NCBI GenBank assembly: GCA_031254035.1
Contig: JAIRVF010000053.1
Location: 104,952 to 168,951 of the forward strand
Direction of reading: 5' to 3'
Origin: Paenibacillus sp.
Lineage (GTDB): Bacteria; Bacillota; Bacilli; Paenibacillales; Paenibacillaceae
Length of the DNA: 64,000 nt
Shown here piece by piece: positions 8,630 through 17,803 of this stretch (its first letter is position 1; the number at the start of each line of letters is the position of its first letter). Under the pieces are notes generated by a model. It saw nothing but the letters and a program-made list of their open reading frames with translations, was not told where the DNA came from and searched no databases. The position numbers and the translations under genes were made by a program.

Positions 8630-9370
8630 ATGAATAACAAGTATAAATTGCTTGCGTTGGATATGGACGGCACGCTGCTGACGAGTGAACAGGTCATTTC
8701 GCAAGGCACATCCAAGTGGATACAAAAGGCCAAAGATCAAGGAATCCATGTTTGTCTATCAACTGGAAGAAGCTTCGGGAACGCCTTGCCTTACGGCGAA
8801 GAACTGGGTCTAGCAACGCCGATGATTACGGTGAACGGCAGCGAGGTATGGCGTGCACCGCATGATTTGTATCATCGCTCGCTGATGGATCCGAGGCTCA
8901 TTTCCGACATGTATGATATCGCGGCGGCGGAAGGCTGCTGGTATTGGGCTTACACCGTGGACCAGGTATACAACAAGGACAATTGGATCGATGAGATTAT
9001 GGGCAACGAATGGCTCAAATTCGGCTATCATACGAAGGACGATGAAGTCCGGCACCGTATTTTAATGAAGCTGCAGGATATGGGCGGACTTGAAATCACG
9101 AACTCTTCGCCTCATAATCTCGAAGTGAACCCACAAGGGATCAATAAGGCTTCGGGTATCCAGAAAGTTTGTGAATTGCTGGGCCTGGAGATGAGCGAGG
9201 TGATTGCTGTCGGGGACAGCATGAACGATTTGGCTGCAATCGAAGTGGCCGGACTGGGTGTTGCGATGGGTAATGCACAGGAGGTCGTCAAAGAGGTCGC
9301 AGATTTTGTCACCGCGAGCAATGACGAAGACGGTATAGCGGAAGTGATCCAAAAATTTATTTTGATATAG
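8630..9370 (+). CDS. HAD-superfamily phosphatase, Cof type
   Basis: The motifs of the HAD phosphatases are all present: DMDGT with the nucleophile Asp11 and general acid Asp13, STGR, a lysine in GINKAS, and GDSMNDLAAI for magnesium binding. The cap domain between residues of about 80 and 180 is of the C2 (Cof) type. Such enzymes dephosphorylate sugar phosphates, nucleotides or FMN; the substrate cannot be read from the sequence. The 246 residues fit the family, on the short side. AAGGAGGAGCAGC lies upstream of the ATG. The downstream DUF456 gene is only 53 bp away and may be cotranscribed. Confidence 0.85.
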   Translation: MNNKYKLLALDMDGTLLTSEQVISQGTSKWIQKAKDQGIHVCLSTGRSFGNALPYGEELGLATPMITVNGSEVWRAPHDLYHRSLMDPRLISDMYDIAAAEGCWYWAYTVDQVYNKDNWIDEIMGNEWLKFGYHTKDDEVRHRILMKLQDMGGLEITNSSPHNLEVNPQGINKASGIQKVCELLGLEMSEVIAVGDSMNDLAAIEVAGLGVAMGNAQEVVKEVADFVTASNDEDGIAEVIQKFILI

Positions 9371-9423
9371 AATGAACCGAGAGTAGTTGGTTCAGTCTGT
9401 ATCATTTAGAGGAGATTGAAGCT

Positions 9424-9909
9424 ATGGCTGTACTCGGATGGATTCTGATCATTGCCTTATTCGCCGTTGGATTGGCCGGGGCTGTAGTTCCTGTGCTGCC
9501 TGGTGCGATCGCGATTTTAGTTGCCTTTTTCGTATATGGATGGTTTTTTACGTTTGGACATTTTAATGTGTGGTTCTGGATCATACAGGCGCTTATTATC
9601 ATCGTGCTTACTGTGGCGGATTATGCAGTCAGTGCCTGGGGAACGAAAAAATACGGGGGCTCCAAGCTGTCCGTTATTTTAAGCACCATCGGCGTTATTA
9701 TCGGTCCTTTTGTCATTCCGGCGTTTGGTTTAGTGATTGGTCCGTTTCTTGGGGCTTTTGTAGGCGAACTTATAGTCGGCTCATCGGTATCAAAATCCAT
9801 GAAGGTCGGGTATGGGACGCTGCTGGGACTGTTTAGCAGTATGGTGATGAAAATAATTTTGCAAATCGTCATGATCATCGTTTTTTTTGTCTGGATTGCT
9901 ATTTTTTAA
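9424..9909 (+). CDS. DUF456 family membrane protein
   Basis: This small integral membrane protein of 161 residues has four to five hydrophobic segments. Its glycine-rich loops (GAVVPVLPGAIAILV and IGPFVIPAFGLVIGPFLGAFVGE) are typical of DUF456. The function of the family is not known. AGAGGAGATTGAAGCT gives a binding site in front of the ATG. It lies between a HAD phosphatase and a flippase gene on the same strand with small gaps, so a shared transcript is likely. Confidence 0.8.
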   Translation: MAVLGWILIIALFAVGLAGAVVPVLPGAIAILVAFFVYGWFFTFGHFNVWFWIIQALIIIVLTVADYAVSAWGTKKYGGSKLSVILSTIGVIIGPFVIPAFGLVIGPFLGAFVGELIVGSSVSKSMKVGYGTLLGLFSSMVMKIILQIVMIIVFFVWIAIF

Positions 9910-9973
9910 TTTTTAATGATGTCATATGCTCCATGGGGATTGTTGCTCGCTGGGGGAAAGAAGGGAAAAAAGT

Positions 9974-11602
9974 TTGGCTAAAAAAGAATCGTTTATTAAG
10001 GGGACGCTGATCCTGGCGGCTGCCGCGTTGGTGGCACGAGTACTCGGCCTGGTACAGAGGGTGCCCTTGGATCATTTGTTCGATGATGTCGGCAAGGCCT
10101 CATTCTCCATTGCTAACAACGTATATCTGTTGCTGCTTACGGTAGCGACGGCCGGAATTCCAAGCACGCTAAGCAAAATGGTATCGGAACGTTACGCTTT
10201 GAAGCGTCCGGGAGAAGCCCGCCAGGTCTATCATGCGGCGTTACTGTTTGCTGTATTCGCGGGCGTTATCATTACGGTGCTGCTGTATATTTTTGCGCCG
10301 TTTTATGCGACGTACGTCTCCAAAGTACCGGAGGCATCACTTGCAATCCGCGCCTTGGCGCCTGCACTGCTCTTGTTCCCTGCAATCGCCATGATGCGCG
10401 GTTATTTTCAGGGACGGAATAACATGACTGCCGGCGGCATTTCACAGATTGTCGAGCAGTTCGCGCGTGTTGGCACGGCTATTATTTTGGCATATATCCT
10501 ACTGAAAGCCGGTTATGACGGCAGCCAAGTTGCTGCGGGGGCGTCTTTTGGGGGCGTGCTCGGAAGCATCGGGGCATTTGCTATCATGTTGTATTATACG
10601 GTGAAAATCCGCCGGGAAGATAAAGCACTGATGCTTGAAGAAGGAGCGGTTGGCAAACTTCCGCTGCTGCGCATTTATACGGATATTTTTACTGTATCCA
10701 TTCCGATTGTACTTTCGTCTATGACGGGTCCGGCCGTTAACTTTATCGAGTCTTCCATCGTAAATCCGCTGCTGATCGGTCAGATCGGGGAAGCCAAAGC
10801 GACGCAGCTGCTTGGGCTTCTCGGACAGCGCGCCCAGAGCATTGCTGGCATTCCGCCGATTCTAGCAATCGCGCTCAGCACTTCGCTAATTCCGGTAATT
10901 TCGGCGGCGTTTGCACGGAAGGATCAGGAACATTTGCAGCAACAGATGACGCTTGCTCTCCGCATCTCCATATTGACGGGGATGCCGATTGTCATTGCGC
11001 TCTGCACGGCGTCCTATTCCATTAATGGGCTTCTGTTCAGCAGCTTGGATGGTAGCGGGCTGATTATGCTACTTACGTTCGGGACGATATTCCAGATTAC
11101 GATGATGACCACGAATTCAATCTTGCTTGGAGTAAACAAAGCGAACTTGTCGATGGTCAACGTGGGGATCGGCATTCTGGTAAAACTAGCGGGAAGCTTC
11201 CTGCTCGCATTATGGTTAGGCATTTATGGCATCATCGCCGCCACTGGCCTCTGCTTCCTGGTGATAACGCTACTTAACCTCAGAATGCTGAAGGTTATCG
11301 TGCCGTTTTCTATTCTCGGCAAACGTTGGACAGGCTTCCTCGTGACGGCCATCCTTACTTCCGCGGTGGGTTTTGGACTTAACCAGTTGGGAATCCAGAT
11401 GACGCATATCATGCCTGCCCGGCTTGCATTTCTGATTACCTGCATGATCGTAGGTGGAGTAGTCGTTGTTTTATATCTGACGCTGCTCATTATGTTTGGC
11501 GTGCTGCGTCAGCATGAGCTTGTTAGCTATCCACGCAAGGTGCAAAAGCTGCTTCAGCCGTTGATGCGCCTGCAGCCTTCCAAATACAAAGCAGGTGAAT
11601 AG
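9974..11602 (+). CDS. murJ: Lipid II flippase of the MurJ/YtgP family (MOP superfamily)
   Basis: The 542-residue product with about 14 hydrophobic segments belongs to the MVF/polysaccharide transporter branch of the MOP superfamily. Length and N-terminus (FIKGTLILAAAALVARVLGLVQRVPL) match YtgP, the B. subtilis MurJ, which flips lipid II across the membrane; SpoVB is a close relative. I chose TTG 9974 because AGAAGGGA lies eight bases upstream, giving the family-typical length. A longer frame to 9926 would add a cysteine-rich unlikely leader. Two transpeptidase genes lie upstream on the same strand, so the neighbourhood serves cell wall synthesis. Confidence 0.8.
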   Translation: MAKKESFIKGTLILAAAALVARVLGLVQRVPLDHLFDDVGKASFSIANNVYLLLLTVATAGIPSTLSKMVSERYALKRPGEARQVYHAALLFAVFAGVIITVLLYIFAPFYATYVSKVPEASLAIRALAPALLLFPAIAMMRGYFQGRNNMTAGGISQIVEQFARVGTAIILAYILLKAGYDGSQVAAGASFGGVLGSIGAFAIMLYYTVKIRREDKALMLEEGAVGKLPLLRIYTDIFTVSIPIVLSSMTGPAVNFIESSIVNPLLIGQIGEAKATQLLGLLGQRAQSIAGIPPILAIALSTSLIPVISAAFARKDQEHLQQQMTLALRISILTGMPIVIALCTASYSINGLLFSSLDGSGLIMLLTFGTIFQITMMTTNSILLGVNKANLSMVNVGIGILVKLAGSFLLALWLGIYGIIAATGLCFLVITLLNLRMLKVIVPFSILGKRWTGFLVTAILTSAVGFGLNQLGIQMTHIMPARLAFLITCMIVGGVVVVLYLTLLIMFGVLRQHELVSYPRKVQKLLQPLMRLQPSKYKAGE

Positions 11603-11630
11603 TCTGGGAAGTGACAGCTTTAGCCCTTGT

Positions 11631-13058
11631 CTATCTTCCATGCGGCTGCTTTGGTAATGTACCAGATGAGCGGGGGATGGCCCTTTCCGCATCATGAATC
11701 AATGCTGCCTTCTGCACCGCAAAACGGTGGGCATGCGACATTTCAATAAGAACCGGTCTTTTCGGGCGGGAAATCTGCTCGATGGATGTCCAGGTTTTGA
11801 ACCAGTCATAATTTGTAATAGGCTCATATGGCATATCATGCCATACTTCATGAAGTGTAGGGCTGTACAGCCTTTTACTCGGCGGTAGCCATTCTTGTTT
11901 GAGCAGTTCTGCGCTCTCCTCCGGAGAGTTCAGGGCTGCTTTTTTGTCACTGGTGAACATTTTAGGCCAATATTCCTGGCGTGATCCGAGATGAACCGTA
12001 TGCTCGGCAAAAGTTTGAACTCCGACGAGGACTTCCTTATATCCGAACAGCATGGCATAAAGCGCCTTGCCGAATTCGATCCGTTTTTCCAATTTCGCGA
12101 AACGTTCCAGAATCAGACCAGCCATCCCCCGGCAGCCGTGGAATTCGCCTTCGGAAGGGTCCGAACTCTCGGTTGCCCCAGATATAGGCGGGCGGGCAGT
12201 AAGGGCCGTATTCGCGCTTTCCTCCATATGACCGGATTCAATAAACATCGGAAAAATAATCTGGTTCATTTGAAATGTGCTATTCAGCTTAAATACCGGG
12301 TTTTGCAAAATGTTTGTTTTAAAATAACTATTTTGGATAACTCTTCCCTCGATATAGTTTTGCTCGTTGATGATGAGGGAGACGGCCAACAACGCACTAT
12401 CGCGCTCAATCCAGAACCGCTCCCAAAACGGGCGCATAAACGAAGATACCCGAAACTCGGGCAGCAGGTGAAACAGGCTTCTTCCAAGCTTACGGCTGTG
12501 CATATAGAGCAGTAGCTGGGGATAGGCGTCCAGGAAGATTAAAGCGTTACTGCGCTCTAGCATCTGATATATATCTTGCCGGAATTGATCCGTAACCACG
12601 TCTGACAGCAGCCCGCCCTTTAAGTCGGTCATACTCCAGCCAGCATTCCGGGATACCATATGGGCAAGGAAAGACCAGTGCAGCTCGGGAAAGGCGAGAT
12701 AGCAGTCATAATAAGCCTTTGTCCGAGTAATATTGCTGCGGTTGGCTTCGAGTACGGTTTCACGGATCGTTTGCACGATGACGCGATCTTCTGTCGTAAA
12801 CACGGGCGCAGTCTCTTCCTTACCAAAGGCGCTGTCACGCAAACGGCTCCGGTCGCTGAGCAGCCGGTCGAGTTGTTCGCGAATGCTGAGGACGGCCGTT
12901 TCTTTCCAGCCGAGCGGTCTACGGTCTTTAATGAGCAGCTGCGAAGCTTTCCAGCAGGCATATTTGCCTTTTACGGCCTCAGCGGTCGTTTGGGGCAATG
13001 TTTTCGCGATCCTGATAAATCCCTGGAATGGAGAATTTTCTTCCGCCTTCTCTGACAC
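11631..13058 (-). CDS. DUF2515 family protein (YppC-like)
   Basis: The 475-residue soluble protein has stretches typical of the DUF2515 family of Bacilli, such as EANRSNITRTKAYYDCYLAFPELHWSFLAHMVSRNAGWSMTDLKG, split here over residues of about 100-145. The family is largely confined to endospore formers and its function is unknown. The GTG at 13058 is chosen because AAAGGACGGG lies just upstream. The frame can be extended to a TTG at 13103, but that TTG lies inside repeat A copy 3 and has no binding site. The gene converges with murJ, leaving 28 bp between the stop codons. Confidence 0.75.
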   Translation of the reverse strand: MSEKAEENSPFQGFIRIAKTLPQTTAEAVKGKYACWKASQLLIKDRRPLGWKETAVLSIREQLDRLLSDRSRLRDSAFGKEETAPVFTTEDRVIVQTIRETVLEANRSNITRTKAYYDCYLAFPELHWSFLAHMVSRNAGWSMTDLKGGLLSDVVTDQFRQDIYQMLERSNALIFLDAYPQLLLYMHSRKLGRSLFHLLPEFRVSSFMRPFWERFWIERDSALLAVSLIINEQNYIEGRVIQNSYFKTNILQNPVFKLNSTFQMNQIIFPMFIESGHMEESANTALTARPPISGATESSDPSEGEFHGCRGMAGLILERFAKLEKRIEFGKALYAMLFGYKEVLVGVQTFAEHTVHLGSRQEYWPKMFTSDKKAALNSPEESAELLKQEWLPPSKRLYSPTLHEVWHDMPYEPITNYDWFKTWTSIEQISRPKRPVLIEMSHAHRFAVQKAALIHDAERAIPRSSGTLPKQPHGR

Positions 13059-13091
13059 TGGCGTCCCGTCCTTTCCATAATGAAATGATCT

Positions 13092-13192
13092 AGGTGCGAT
13101 CAAAAAAATAGTGGATCAGATTTGCACAGAAAGTGCCGTAATTACGCTATTCAGGTAAATCGAATGATCTACTCATTTTTTTGATCGCGCCT
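13092..13192 (+). repeat. Repeat A copy 3
   Basis: This copy is complete: AGGTGCGATCAAAAAAATAG at the left, CAGATTTGCAC inside, AAATCGAATGATCT, and TTTTTTTGATCGCGCCT at the right. It lies upstream of the DUF2515 gene and upstream of the thioredoxin-like gene, which diverge here. Confidence 0.9.
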
Positions 13193-13309
13193 TAGTCTCA
13201 GTATGTCTCAAAAATTTGACTTCCACTCCGTATTTTGATTCACTAAAGAAAGGATTTTCATGAAATTAGGGAAAAACTGGGCTGTAAATTAAGAAAGGAC
13301 TGATCATAG

Positions 13310-13654
13310 ATGCAAAAAATTACGTCAAAAGCAGAATTCCAGGTTGCAATCCAATCACCACGGCTGACGGTGGCAGTTTTTAAAGCCGATTGGTGCGGGG
13401 ACTGCAAATTCATAGATCCATTCATGCCGGATGTGGAAGCGAAATACGCAGACGATTTGACACTGGTAGAAGTCGATGTCGACAACACCTTGGACATTAG
13501 CCAGGAATTGAACATTCTCGGGATTCCGAGTTTTGTTGCTTTCACAGACGGGCGCGAACTGGTTCGTTATGTCAACAAACTGCGCAAGTCGCGGGAGGAA
13601 ATTGAGAAATTCTTGCAGCAAGCGACTGACGTGTACAAAGCCATCCATAAATAG
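13310..13654 (+). CDS. Thioredoxin-like protein with WCGDC active site
   Basis: The 114-residue product has a complete thioredoxin fold pattern: active site WCGDC (Cys29, Cys32), a cis-proline region GIPSFVAF and a C-terminal helix. The two residues between the cysteines are Gly-Asp rather than the Gly-Pro of classical thioredoxin, which points to a specialised role or partner. It is shorter and less conserved than trxA at 33675, so it is a second family member. AGAAAGGA lies upstream of the ATG. Repeat C copy 1 begins at its stop codon. Confidence 0.82.
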   Translation: MQKITSKAEFQVAIQSPRLTVAVFKADWCGDCKFIDPFMPDVEAKYADDLTLVEVDVDNTLDISQELNILGIPSFVAFTDGRELVRYVNKLRKSREEIEKFLQQATDVYKAIHK

Positions 13655-13655
13655 T

Positions 13656-13737
13656 TGAGTGGAAGTACTTTTGCTCCACCAAAGCGCCCCTCTTTGAGAG
13701 GTCGGATTCTATCCGATACTCTTTGTGGGGTTATTTG
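13656..13737 (+). repeat. Repeat C copy 1, possible structured RNA
   Basis: This stretch contains two clean hairpins, CCTCT-TTG-AGAGG and TCGGA-TTCTA-TCCGA, enclosed by CCACCAAAG pairing with CTTTGTGG. A very similar segment lies at 54988-55075. It follows the thioredoxin-like gene and ends in GGGGTTATTT. Confidence 0.7.
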
Positions 13738-13886
13738 GCGGATGTTATGTGTATGCCTTTCGTGTTTTGTCACAAAATGGACATAATCCACGATATGTGT
13801 TATCAGTTATAATAAATGTGGTTGATAAATATACGAAACGCTTCGTACGGATGAAGCGTTTTTAATTTGAGCTGCAGGTGAGAAAA

Positions 13887-14846
13887 TTGAATACCAAACA
13901 ATTGAAATGGCTTAGCTATGTGACTTTTGTTGTGATGTTCTTTGCAACCTTTGGCGGAACCGTCGTCACCAAGACTGCTTCTGGCCTCGGTTGCGGCCAT
14001 GAATGGCCTCTGTGCCACGGCCAGTTTGTACCCGCGCATACCGTTGCTTCGCTTATCGAGTATTCCCACCGACTAGTTAGCGGGTTGGCAGGGCTTTCCT
14101 CGGTTGCAGTCGTCGTAGCATTTTGGCTGTATGCCAAAAAACGTAAAGATTTGCGCATGTACTCCGTACTGACATTGATTTTTGTCATTGTCCAAGCAAT
14201 AATGGGTGCGCTCGCTGTCGTTTATGGCCAGTCTTCCGCTGTATTAGCGTTTCATTTCGGTTTCTCGCTGATCGCTTTCGCGAGCTCGCTTATGTTAGCG
14301 CTTGGGGCCAGGAAAATGGACAAAGACAATGGGACTAGCTTACGTAAGGAATTCGTATCTGTCTCCCCTGTATTCCGCAACTTCGTCTGGGCAGTCACGA
14401 TTTACTCCTACATTGTGGTTTACGTGGGTGCTTATGTCAGCCATACTAGCTCTGCTGGCGGATGTTCAGGCTGGCCCTTGTGCAACGGAAAGATCATTCC
14501 GGACCTTACAGGCAGCGTCGGTATCGCATTTATGCATCGCATGGCTGCCCTGGTTCTGTTGATTGCCGTGGCGATCATGGCTCATTACGCCTACTGGATG
14601 CATCGAAAAAGCCGTGAGCTCCGGTCTCTTGGAGTTGCTGCCGTAACCTTATGTTTACTGCAGGTATTCAGTGGTGCGGGTATCGTCTATACGCTAAGCA
14701 AGCCTGAGCTGTATATTTTTGCGGCATTGCTTCATAATCTTCTAATTTCATCCATGTTTGGCGTGCTCTGTTACCTGAGTGTACGGGTATGGCAGTTGGG
14801 AAAAAAGCCTGTCGAACAGCTAGAAACCGTAGCTTCTAACGTTTAG
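13887..14846 (+). CDS. ctaA: Haem A synthase CtaA
   Basis: This membrane enzyme oxidises the haem O methyl group to make haem A for cytochrome oxidases. Eight hydrophobic segments are visible, with conserved histidines in EYSHRLVSG, LAFHFGFS, FMHRMAA and LLHNLLI, which bind haem in the family. Paired cysteines are present in GLGCGHEWPLCHG (N-terminal half) and GGCSGWPLCNG (C-terminal half), as in the Bacillus enzyme. I prefer TTG 13887 since AGGTGAG ends about five bases before it; GTG 13878 is the alternative and adds three residues. No other oxidase gene is in the window. Confidence 0.9.
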   Translation: MNTKQLKWLSYVTFVVMFFATFGGTVVTKTASGLGCGHEWPLCHGQFVPAHTVASLIEYSHRLVSGLAGLSSVAVVVAFWLYAKKRKDLRMYSVLTLIFVIVQAIMGALAVVYGQSSAVLAFHFGFSLIAFASSLMLALGARKMDKDNGTSLRKEFVSVSPVFRNFVWAVTIYSYIVVYVGAYVSHTSSAGGCSGWPLCNGKIIPDLTGSVGIAFMHRMAALVLLIAVAIMAHYAYWMHRKSRELRSLGVAAVTLCLLQVFSGAGIVYTLSKPELYIFAALLHNLLISSMFGVLCYLSVRVWQLGKKPVEQLETVASNV

Positions 14847-14878
14847 ATTTACGACAATAACATTCCTTAAAGCAAAGT

Positions 14879-14905
14879 CCCCGAAGCGATTCGAGGGTTT
14901 TGTTT
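14879..14905 (+). terminator. Terminator after ctaA
   Basis: CCCCGAA pairs with TTCGAGGG (one bulged A) around a GCGA loop, followed by TTTTGTTT. Confidence 0.7.
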
Positions 14906-14953
14906 GCAAGTGAAGGGATTTTCCAGAGACCTCTCAAAAGGAGCGGAATGAAT

Positions 14954-15073
14954 ATGCTGGATGAAAGGACAATCTATAGCTGTGTGAAGGTGTGTTCTGG
15001 AGAATTTAAAAATATTACTACCGGGAGCGAGGCCGATGCTACGAACACTGCTTGGGGAAATGCCACACTCTAA
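14954..15073 (+). CDS. Possible 39-residue small ORF overlapping the HEPN gene start
   Basis: AGGAGCGG lies seven bases upstream of the ATG at 14954, and the frame runs to TAA at 15073, 38 bases past the start of the HEPN gene in another frame. The product (MLDERTIYSCVKVCSG...) matches nothing I know. It could be a coupled leader peptide or chance. Confidence 0.25.
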   Translation: MLDERTIYSCVKVCSGEFKNITTGSEADATNTAWGNATL

Positions 15074-15755
15074 TAATGGGCTGCTTGAGGAGGCCATTGA
15101 AGCAATGCATCAAACCGTTCAGCAGCTTCAGGGCGAGATAGAAAAAAACGCTGATCCCAGTCATGATTTCCGCAGATTAGAAATATGGTCACGCGGGTTG
15201 ATCTCTTCACTGAATGAGCTTGAACAAAGCTGGTTCGCCGCCTGTTTTTTCCGTAAATCGGTAAAGGCGGGATACGTAGATGATATGAACATTCAGGAGC
15301 AATGCGATTATGCCAGATACGTCTATTTTTATAAAAATGGCTTCATTCGCGTCTTTTCCATTCTAGATAAGTTAGGCACGGTACTTAACGATCTGTTTGA
15401 CCTGAATACCTCCAAAGTCAAAGCGCATTATTCGTATTTTACTGTGTTAAGGCAGCTCCATTATCTCAGGCACCATCCGAAGCTGGTGGACGAGCTGTCC
15501 TGCATCAAAAACGACTGCCGTGACGTACTCAACGTGCTGCGCAAACGGCGAAATGCGGAAACCCACTATATGAATGTAGAGATGCAGGATGATCTGTGGC
15601 AGAGGCATCAGGGCCTAAACAACAAGGTAGAGCTGGAGGATCTCGACAAGCATTTGGACGATTTGAAGCAGGGCCTCGATATGGTCTGCAAATCCTTAAT
15701 TGCCGCTTTCCGTTACACCAATGAACGGTGGTCCCAAAATGGGATAAAGGTGTAA
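15036..15755 (+). CDS. HEPN-domain protein of the Cthe_2314 type
   Basis: The all-helical 239-residue protein carries the HEPN signature RNxxxH: Arg172, Asn173 and His177 in RRNAETHY. In many HEPN proteins this motif is the RNase active site, in toxins, CRISPR-associated and anti-phage proteins. Others are only RNA binding. The overall pattern, with a helical N-terminal half, a YFYKNGFIRVFSILDKLG segment and the motif near residue 170, resembles the Cthe_2314 HEPN group. GGGAGCGAGG lies upstream of the ATG. No antitoxin-like nucleotidyltransferase (MNT) gene is adjacent, so this is not a standard HEPN/MNT pair. Confidence 0.6.
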   Translation: MLRTLLGEMPHSNNGLLEEAIEAMHQTVQQLQGEIEKNADPSHDFRRLEIWSRGLISSLNELEQSWFAACFFRKSVKAGYVDDMNIQEQCDYARYVYFYKNGFIRVFSILDKLGTVLNDLFDLNTSKVKAHYSYFTVLRQLHYLRHHPKLVDELSCIKNDCRDVLNVLRKRRNAETHYMNVEMQDDLWQRHQGLNNKVELEDLDKHLDDLKQGLDMVCKSLIAAFRYTNERWSQNGIKV

Positions 15756-15777
15756 ATCTAATAAAACAATTTTCCTT

Positions 15778-15806
15778 TTGACAAGTCATGAAAAAGTTAT
15801 TATACT
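15778..15806 (+). promoter_or_regulatory. Sigma-A promoter of the met operon
   Basis: TTGACA (15778-15783) and TATACT (15801-15806) are separated by exactly 17 bases. It lies about 45 bases upstream of the SAM riboswitch. Confidence 0.8.
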
Positions 15807-15849
15807 GAAAACCATGAAAATGTAACTATTAATTGCATACCATTTTTTC

Positions 15850-16043
15850 TTATCGAGAGAGGCGGAGGGACAGGCCCGATGAAGCCCGGCAACCGATTTG
15901 AGATGCGGCGAAAGTCAATTCTCAAATGACATGGTGCTAATTCCTACAACCACAGGTAATCCTGCGGATTGGCAGATGAGAAAGGAAGCGACTTCGCATA
16001 TGAAGAGCCCTTTTTGATTCTGTCAAGAAGGGCTTTTTATTTT
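15850..16043 (+). promoter_or_regulatory. SAM-I (S-box) riboswitch with terminator, upstream of metNIQ
   Basis: The leader shows the S-box core: CTTATCGAGAGAGGCGGAGG, then GGGACAGGCCC, GATGAAGCCCGGCAACC, the GGTGCTAATTCC segment and the closing strand of the first stem near GATGAGAAAGGAAG. A strong terminator hairpin follows (AGCCCTTTTTGA pairing with TCAAGAAGGGCT, then TTTTTATTTT). In this class, SAM binding favours the terminator, so methionine import falls when SAM is plentiful. The downstream genes metNIQ are the expected target. Confidence 0.95.
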
Positions 16044-16124
16044 GACCGGTTTAGTTGAACATCATAAATGTTATACGAAGCCAAAACTTTTAGATTTTTA
16101 AGATTCAGGAAGGAGAGCTTCGGA

Positions 16125-17135
16125 TTGATAGAATTGAAACAAGTAACGAAGAAGTATGGCAAAGGCGCGAAGGAGACAGAAGCTTTATCCGGCCTAAATC
16201 TGTCTATTCAAAAAGGAGAGATTTTCGGTGTCATTGGGCATTCCGGTGCTGGTAAAAGCACGCTGATCCGCTGCATGAATTTACTTGAACGGCCGACCTC
16301 CGGCGAGGTTTGGGTAGATGGGGCGGATTTGACGAAGCTCAGCAAACAGCAGCTTCAAAGTAAACGCAGAGCAATCGGTATGATCTTCCAGCACTTTAAC
16401 TTGCTGAGTTCGGCGACTGTTTACGATAACATTGCATTTCCACTGCGACTGGCCCATGTTGATAAAGATAAGATTGCCGCCAAGGTGAATGAATTGCTGC
16501 AGCTGGTTGGGCTTGAAGCCCATCGCGACAAATATCCGGCACAGCTGTCCGGTGGACAGAAGCAGCGAGTTGGCATTGCCCGCGCACTGGCCAGTGACCC
16601 GCAAGTACTGTTATGTGACGAGGCGACCTCGGCTTTGGACCCACAGACGACGGATTCGATCCTGAAGCTGCTGCTGGACATCAATCAAAAATTCCATTTG
16701 ACTATCGTCCTTATCACACATGAAATGCATGTTATCCAGAGCATATGTGATCGGGTGGCCGTCATTCATCAAGGAGGTATCGTCGAAGAGGGAGCGGTGA
16801 CGGAAGTGTTCCTGAAGCCGCAGCATACCGTCACCCGGGAGTTCATCCTCGGCAAGGCCGGAGAGTCGACACAGCTTGCGCTGCAAGCTCCGCATGACGG
16901 TTCGTCACGCCTTTGCAAACTGACCTTTTTGGGCGACAAGACGTATGACTCGATTTTGTCCAGAACAGCTAGACAAACCGGCGTAGACTTCGCCATTTTG
17001 CAGGGGACCATCTCCAAAATCAAAGATACCCCTTACGGACAGCTTATTGTCCGTCTTGAAGGGGAGACTGGCAACATTGAACAAACCATCCGGCAGGTTA
17101 TGGCCGAAGGTTTGGATGTGGAGGTGTTAGACTGA
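16125..17135 (+). CDS. metN: Methionine ABC importer, ATP-binding subunit MetN
   Basis: This ATPase powers uptake of methionine through MetI with MetQ as the binding lipoprotein. Walker A is GHSGAGKST, the ABC signature LSGGQKQRVGIARAL, Walker B LLCDEATSALD and the H-loop ITHEM. The C-terminal 90 residues form the NIL domain that senses methionine in the family. The TTG at 16125 is preceded by AGGAAGGAG nine bases upstream and gives 336 residues, the usual MetN length; the frame could extend to 16068 but with a non-family leader. It overlaps metI by one base. Confidence 0.93.
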   Translation: MIELKQVTKKYGKGAKETEALSGLNLSIQKGEIFGVIGHSGAGKSTLIRCMNLLERPTSGEVWVDGADLTKLSKQQLQSKRRAIGMIFQHFNLLSSATVYDNIAFPLRLAHVDKDKIAAKVNELLQLVGLEAHRDKYPAQLSGGQKQRVGIARALASDPQVLLCDEATSALDPQTTDSILKLLLDINQKFHLTIVLITHEMHVIQSICDRVAVIHQGGIVEEGAVTEVFLKPQHTVTREFILGKAGESTQLALQAPHDGSSRLCKLTFLGDKTYDSILSRTARQTGVDFAILQGTISKIKDTPYGQLIVRLEGETGNIEQTIRQVMAEGLDVEVLD

Positions 17136-17803
17136 TGTGGGGATTTGATTTTTCGCAACTGGATTGGAATGAAATCAGCACAGCTAGCGTAGATACTCTG
17201 AAAATGCTTGGTGCCTCGGCGCTCTTTACATTCATCCTTGGTCTGCCGTTAGGCGTGCTGCTGTATCAGACCTCGCGTTCTACAACCGGATGGGTGCGCG
17301 CGATATATGCCGTATTATCCGTGATTGTGAATATATTGAGATCCGTGCCATTCATCATCCTGATTGTGGCGCTGATTCCGTTCACGGTTTCGATTGTCGG
17401 GGTATCCTACGGGGTTTTGGGAACGATCCCGCCGCTCGTCATCGGGGCCGCACCGTTTTTCGCAAGGCTGGTGGAAACGTCGCTGCGCGAGGTGGACCGT
17501 GGTGTTCTGGAAGCCGCGCAATCCATGGGCGCCTCAACCTGGCAGGTCATCATGAAAGTGCTGATCCCAGAGGCAAGACCGGGCCTGCTTGCAGGTATTA
17601 CAATTACGGTCGTGACGCTGGTATCCTACACAGCAATGTCCGGAATGGTTGGTGGAGGCGGTCTGGGGGATCTGGCGATCCGATATGGATATTACCGTTA
17701 CCAGAAGGAAGTTATGATTATCTCTGTGTTGTTTATGATCATTTTGGTGCAGATCCTGCAGATGGCGGGCGACCGGCTCGTCAAGCATTTTACACGCAAG
17801 TGA
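17135..17803 (+). CDS. metI: Methionine ABC importer, permease subunit MetI
   Basis: The 222-residue permease has five hydrophobic segments and the EAA-type cytoplasmic loop (EAAQSMGASTWQVIMKVLIPEARPGL), which contacts MetN. The ATG overlaps the metN stop codon by one base (TGATG), indicating translational coupling. The metQ gene follows after a 140 bp gap. Confidence 0.93.
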   Translation: MWGFDFSQLDWNEISTASVDTLKMLGASALFTFILGLPLGVLLYQTSRSTTGWVRAIYAVLSVIVNILRSVPFIILIVALIPFTVSIVGVSYGVLGTIPPLVIGAAPFFARLVETSLREVDRGVLEAAQSMGASTWQVIMKVLIPEARPGLLAGITITVVTLVSYTAMSGMVGGGGLGDLAIRYGYYRYQKEVMIISVLFMIILVQILQMAGDRLVKHFTRK

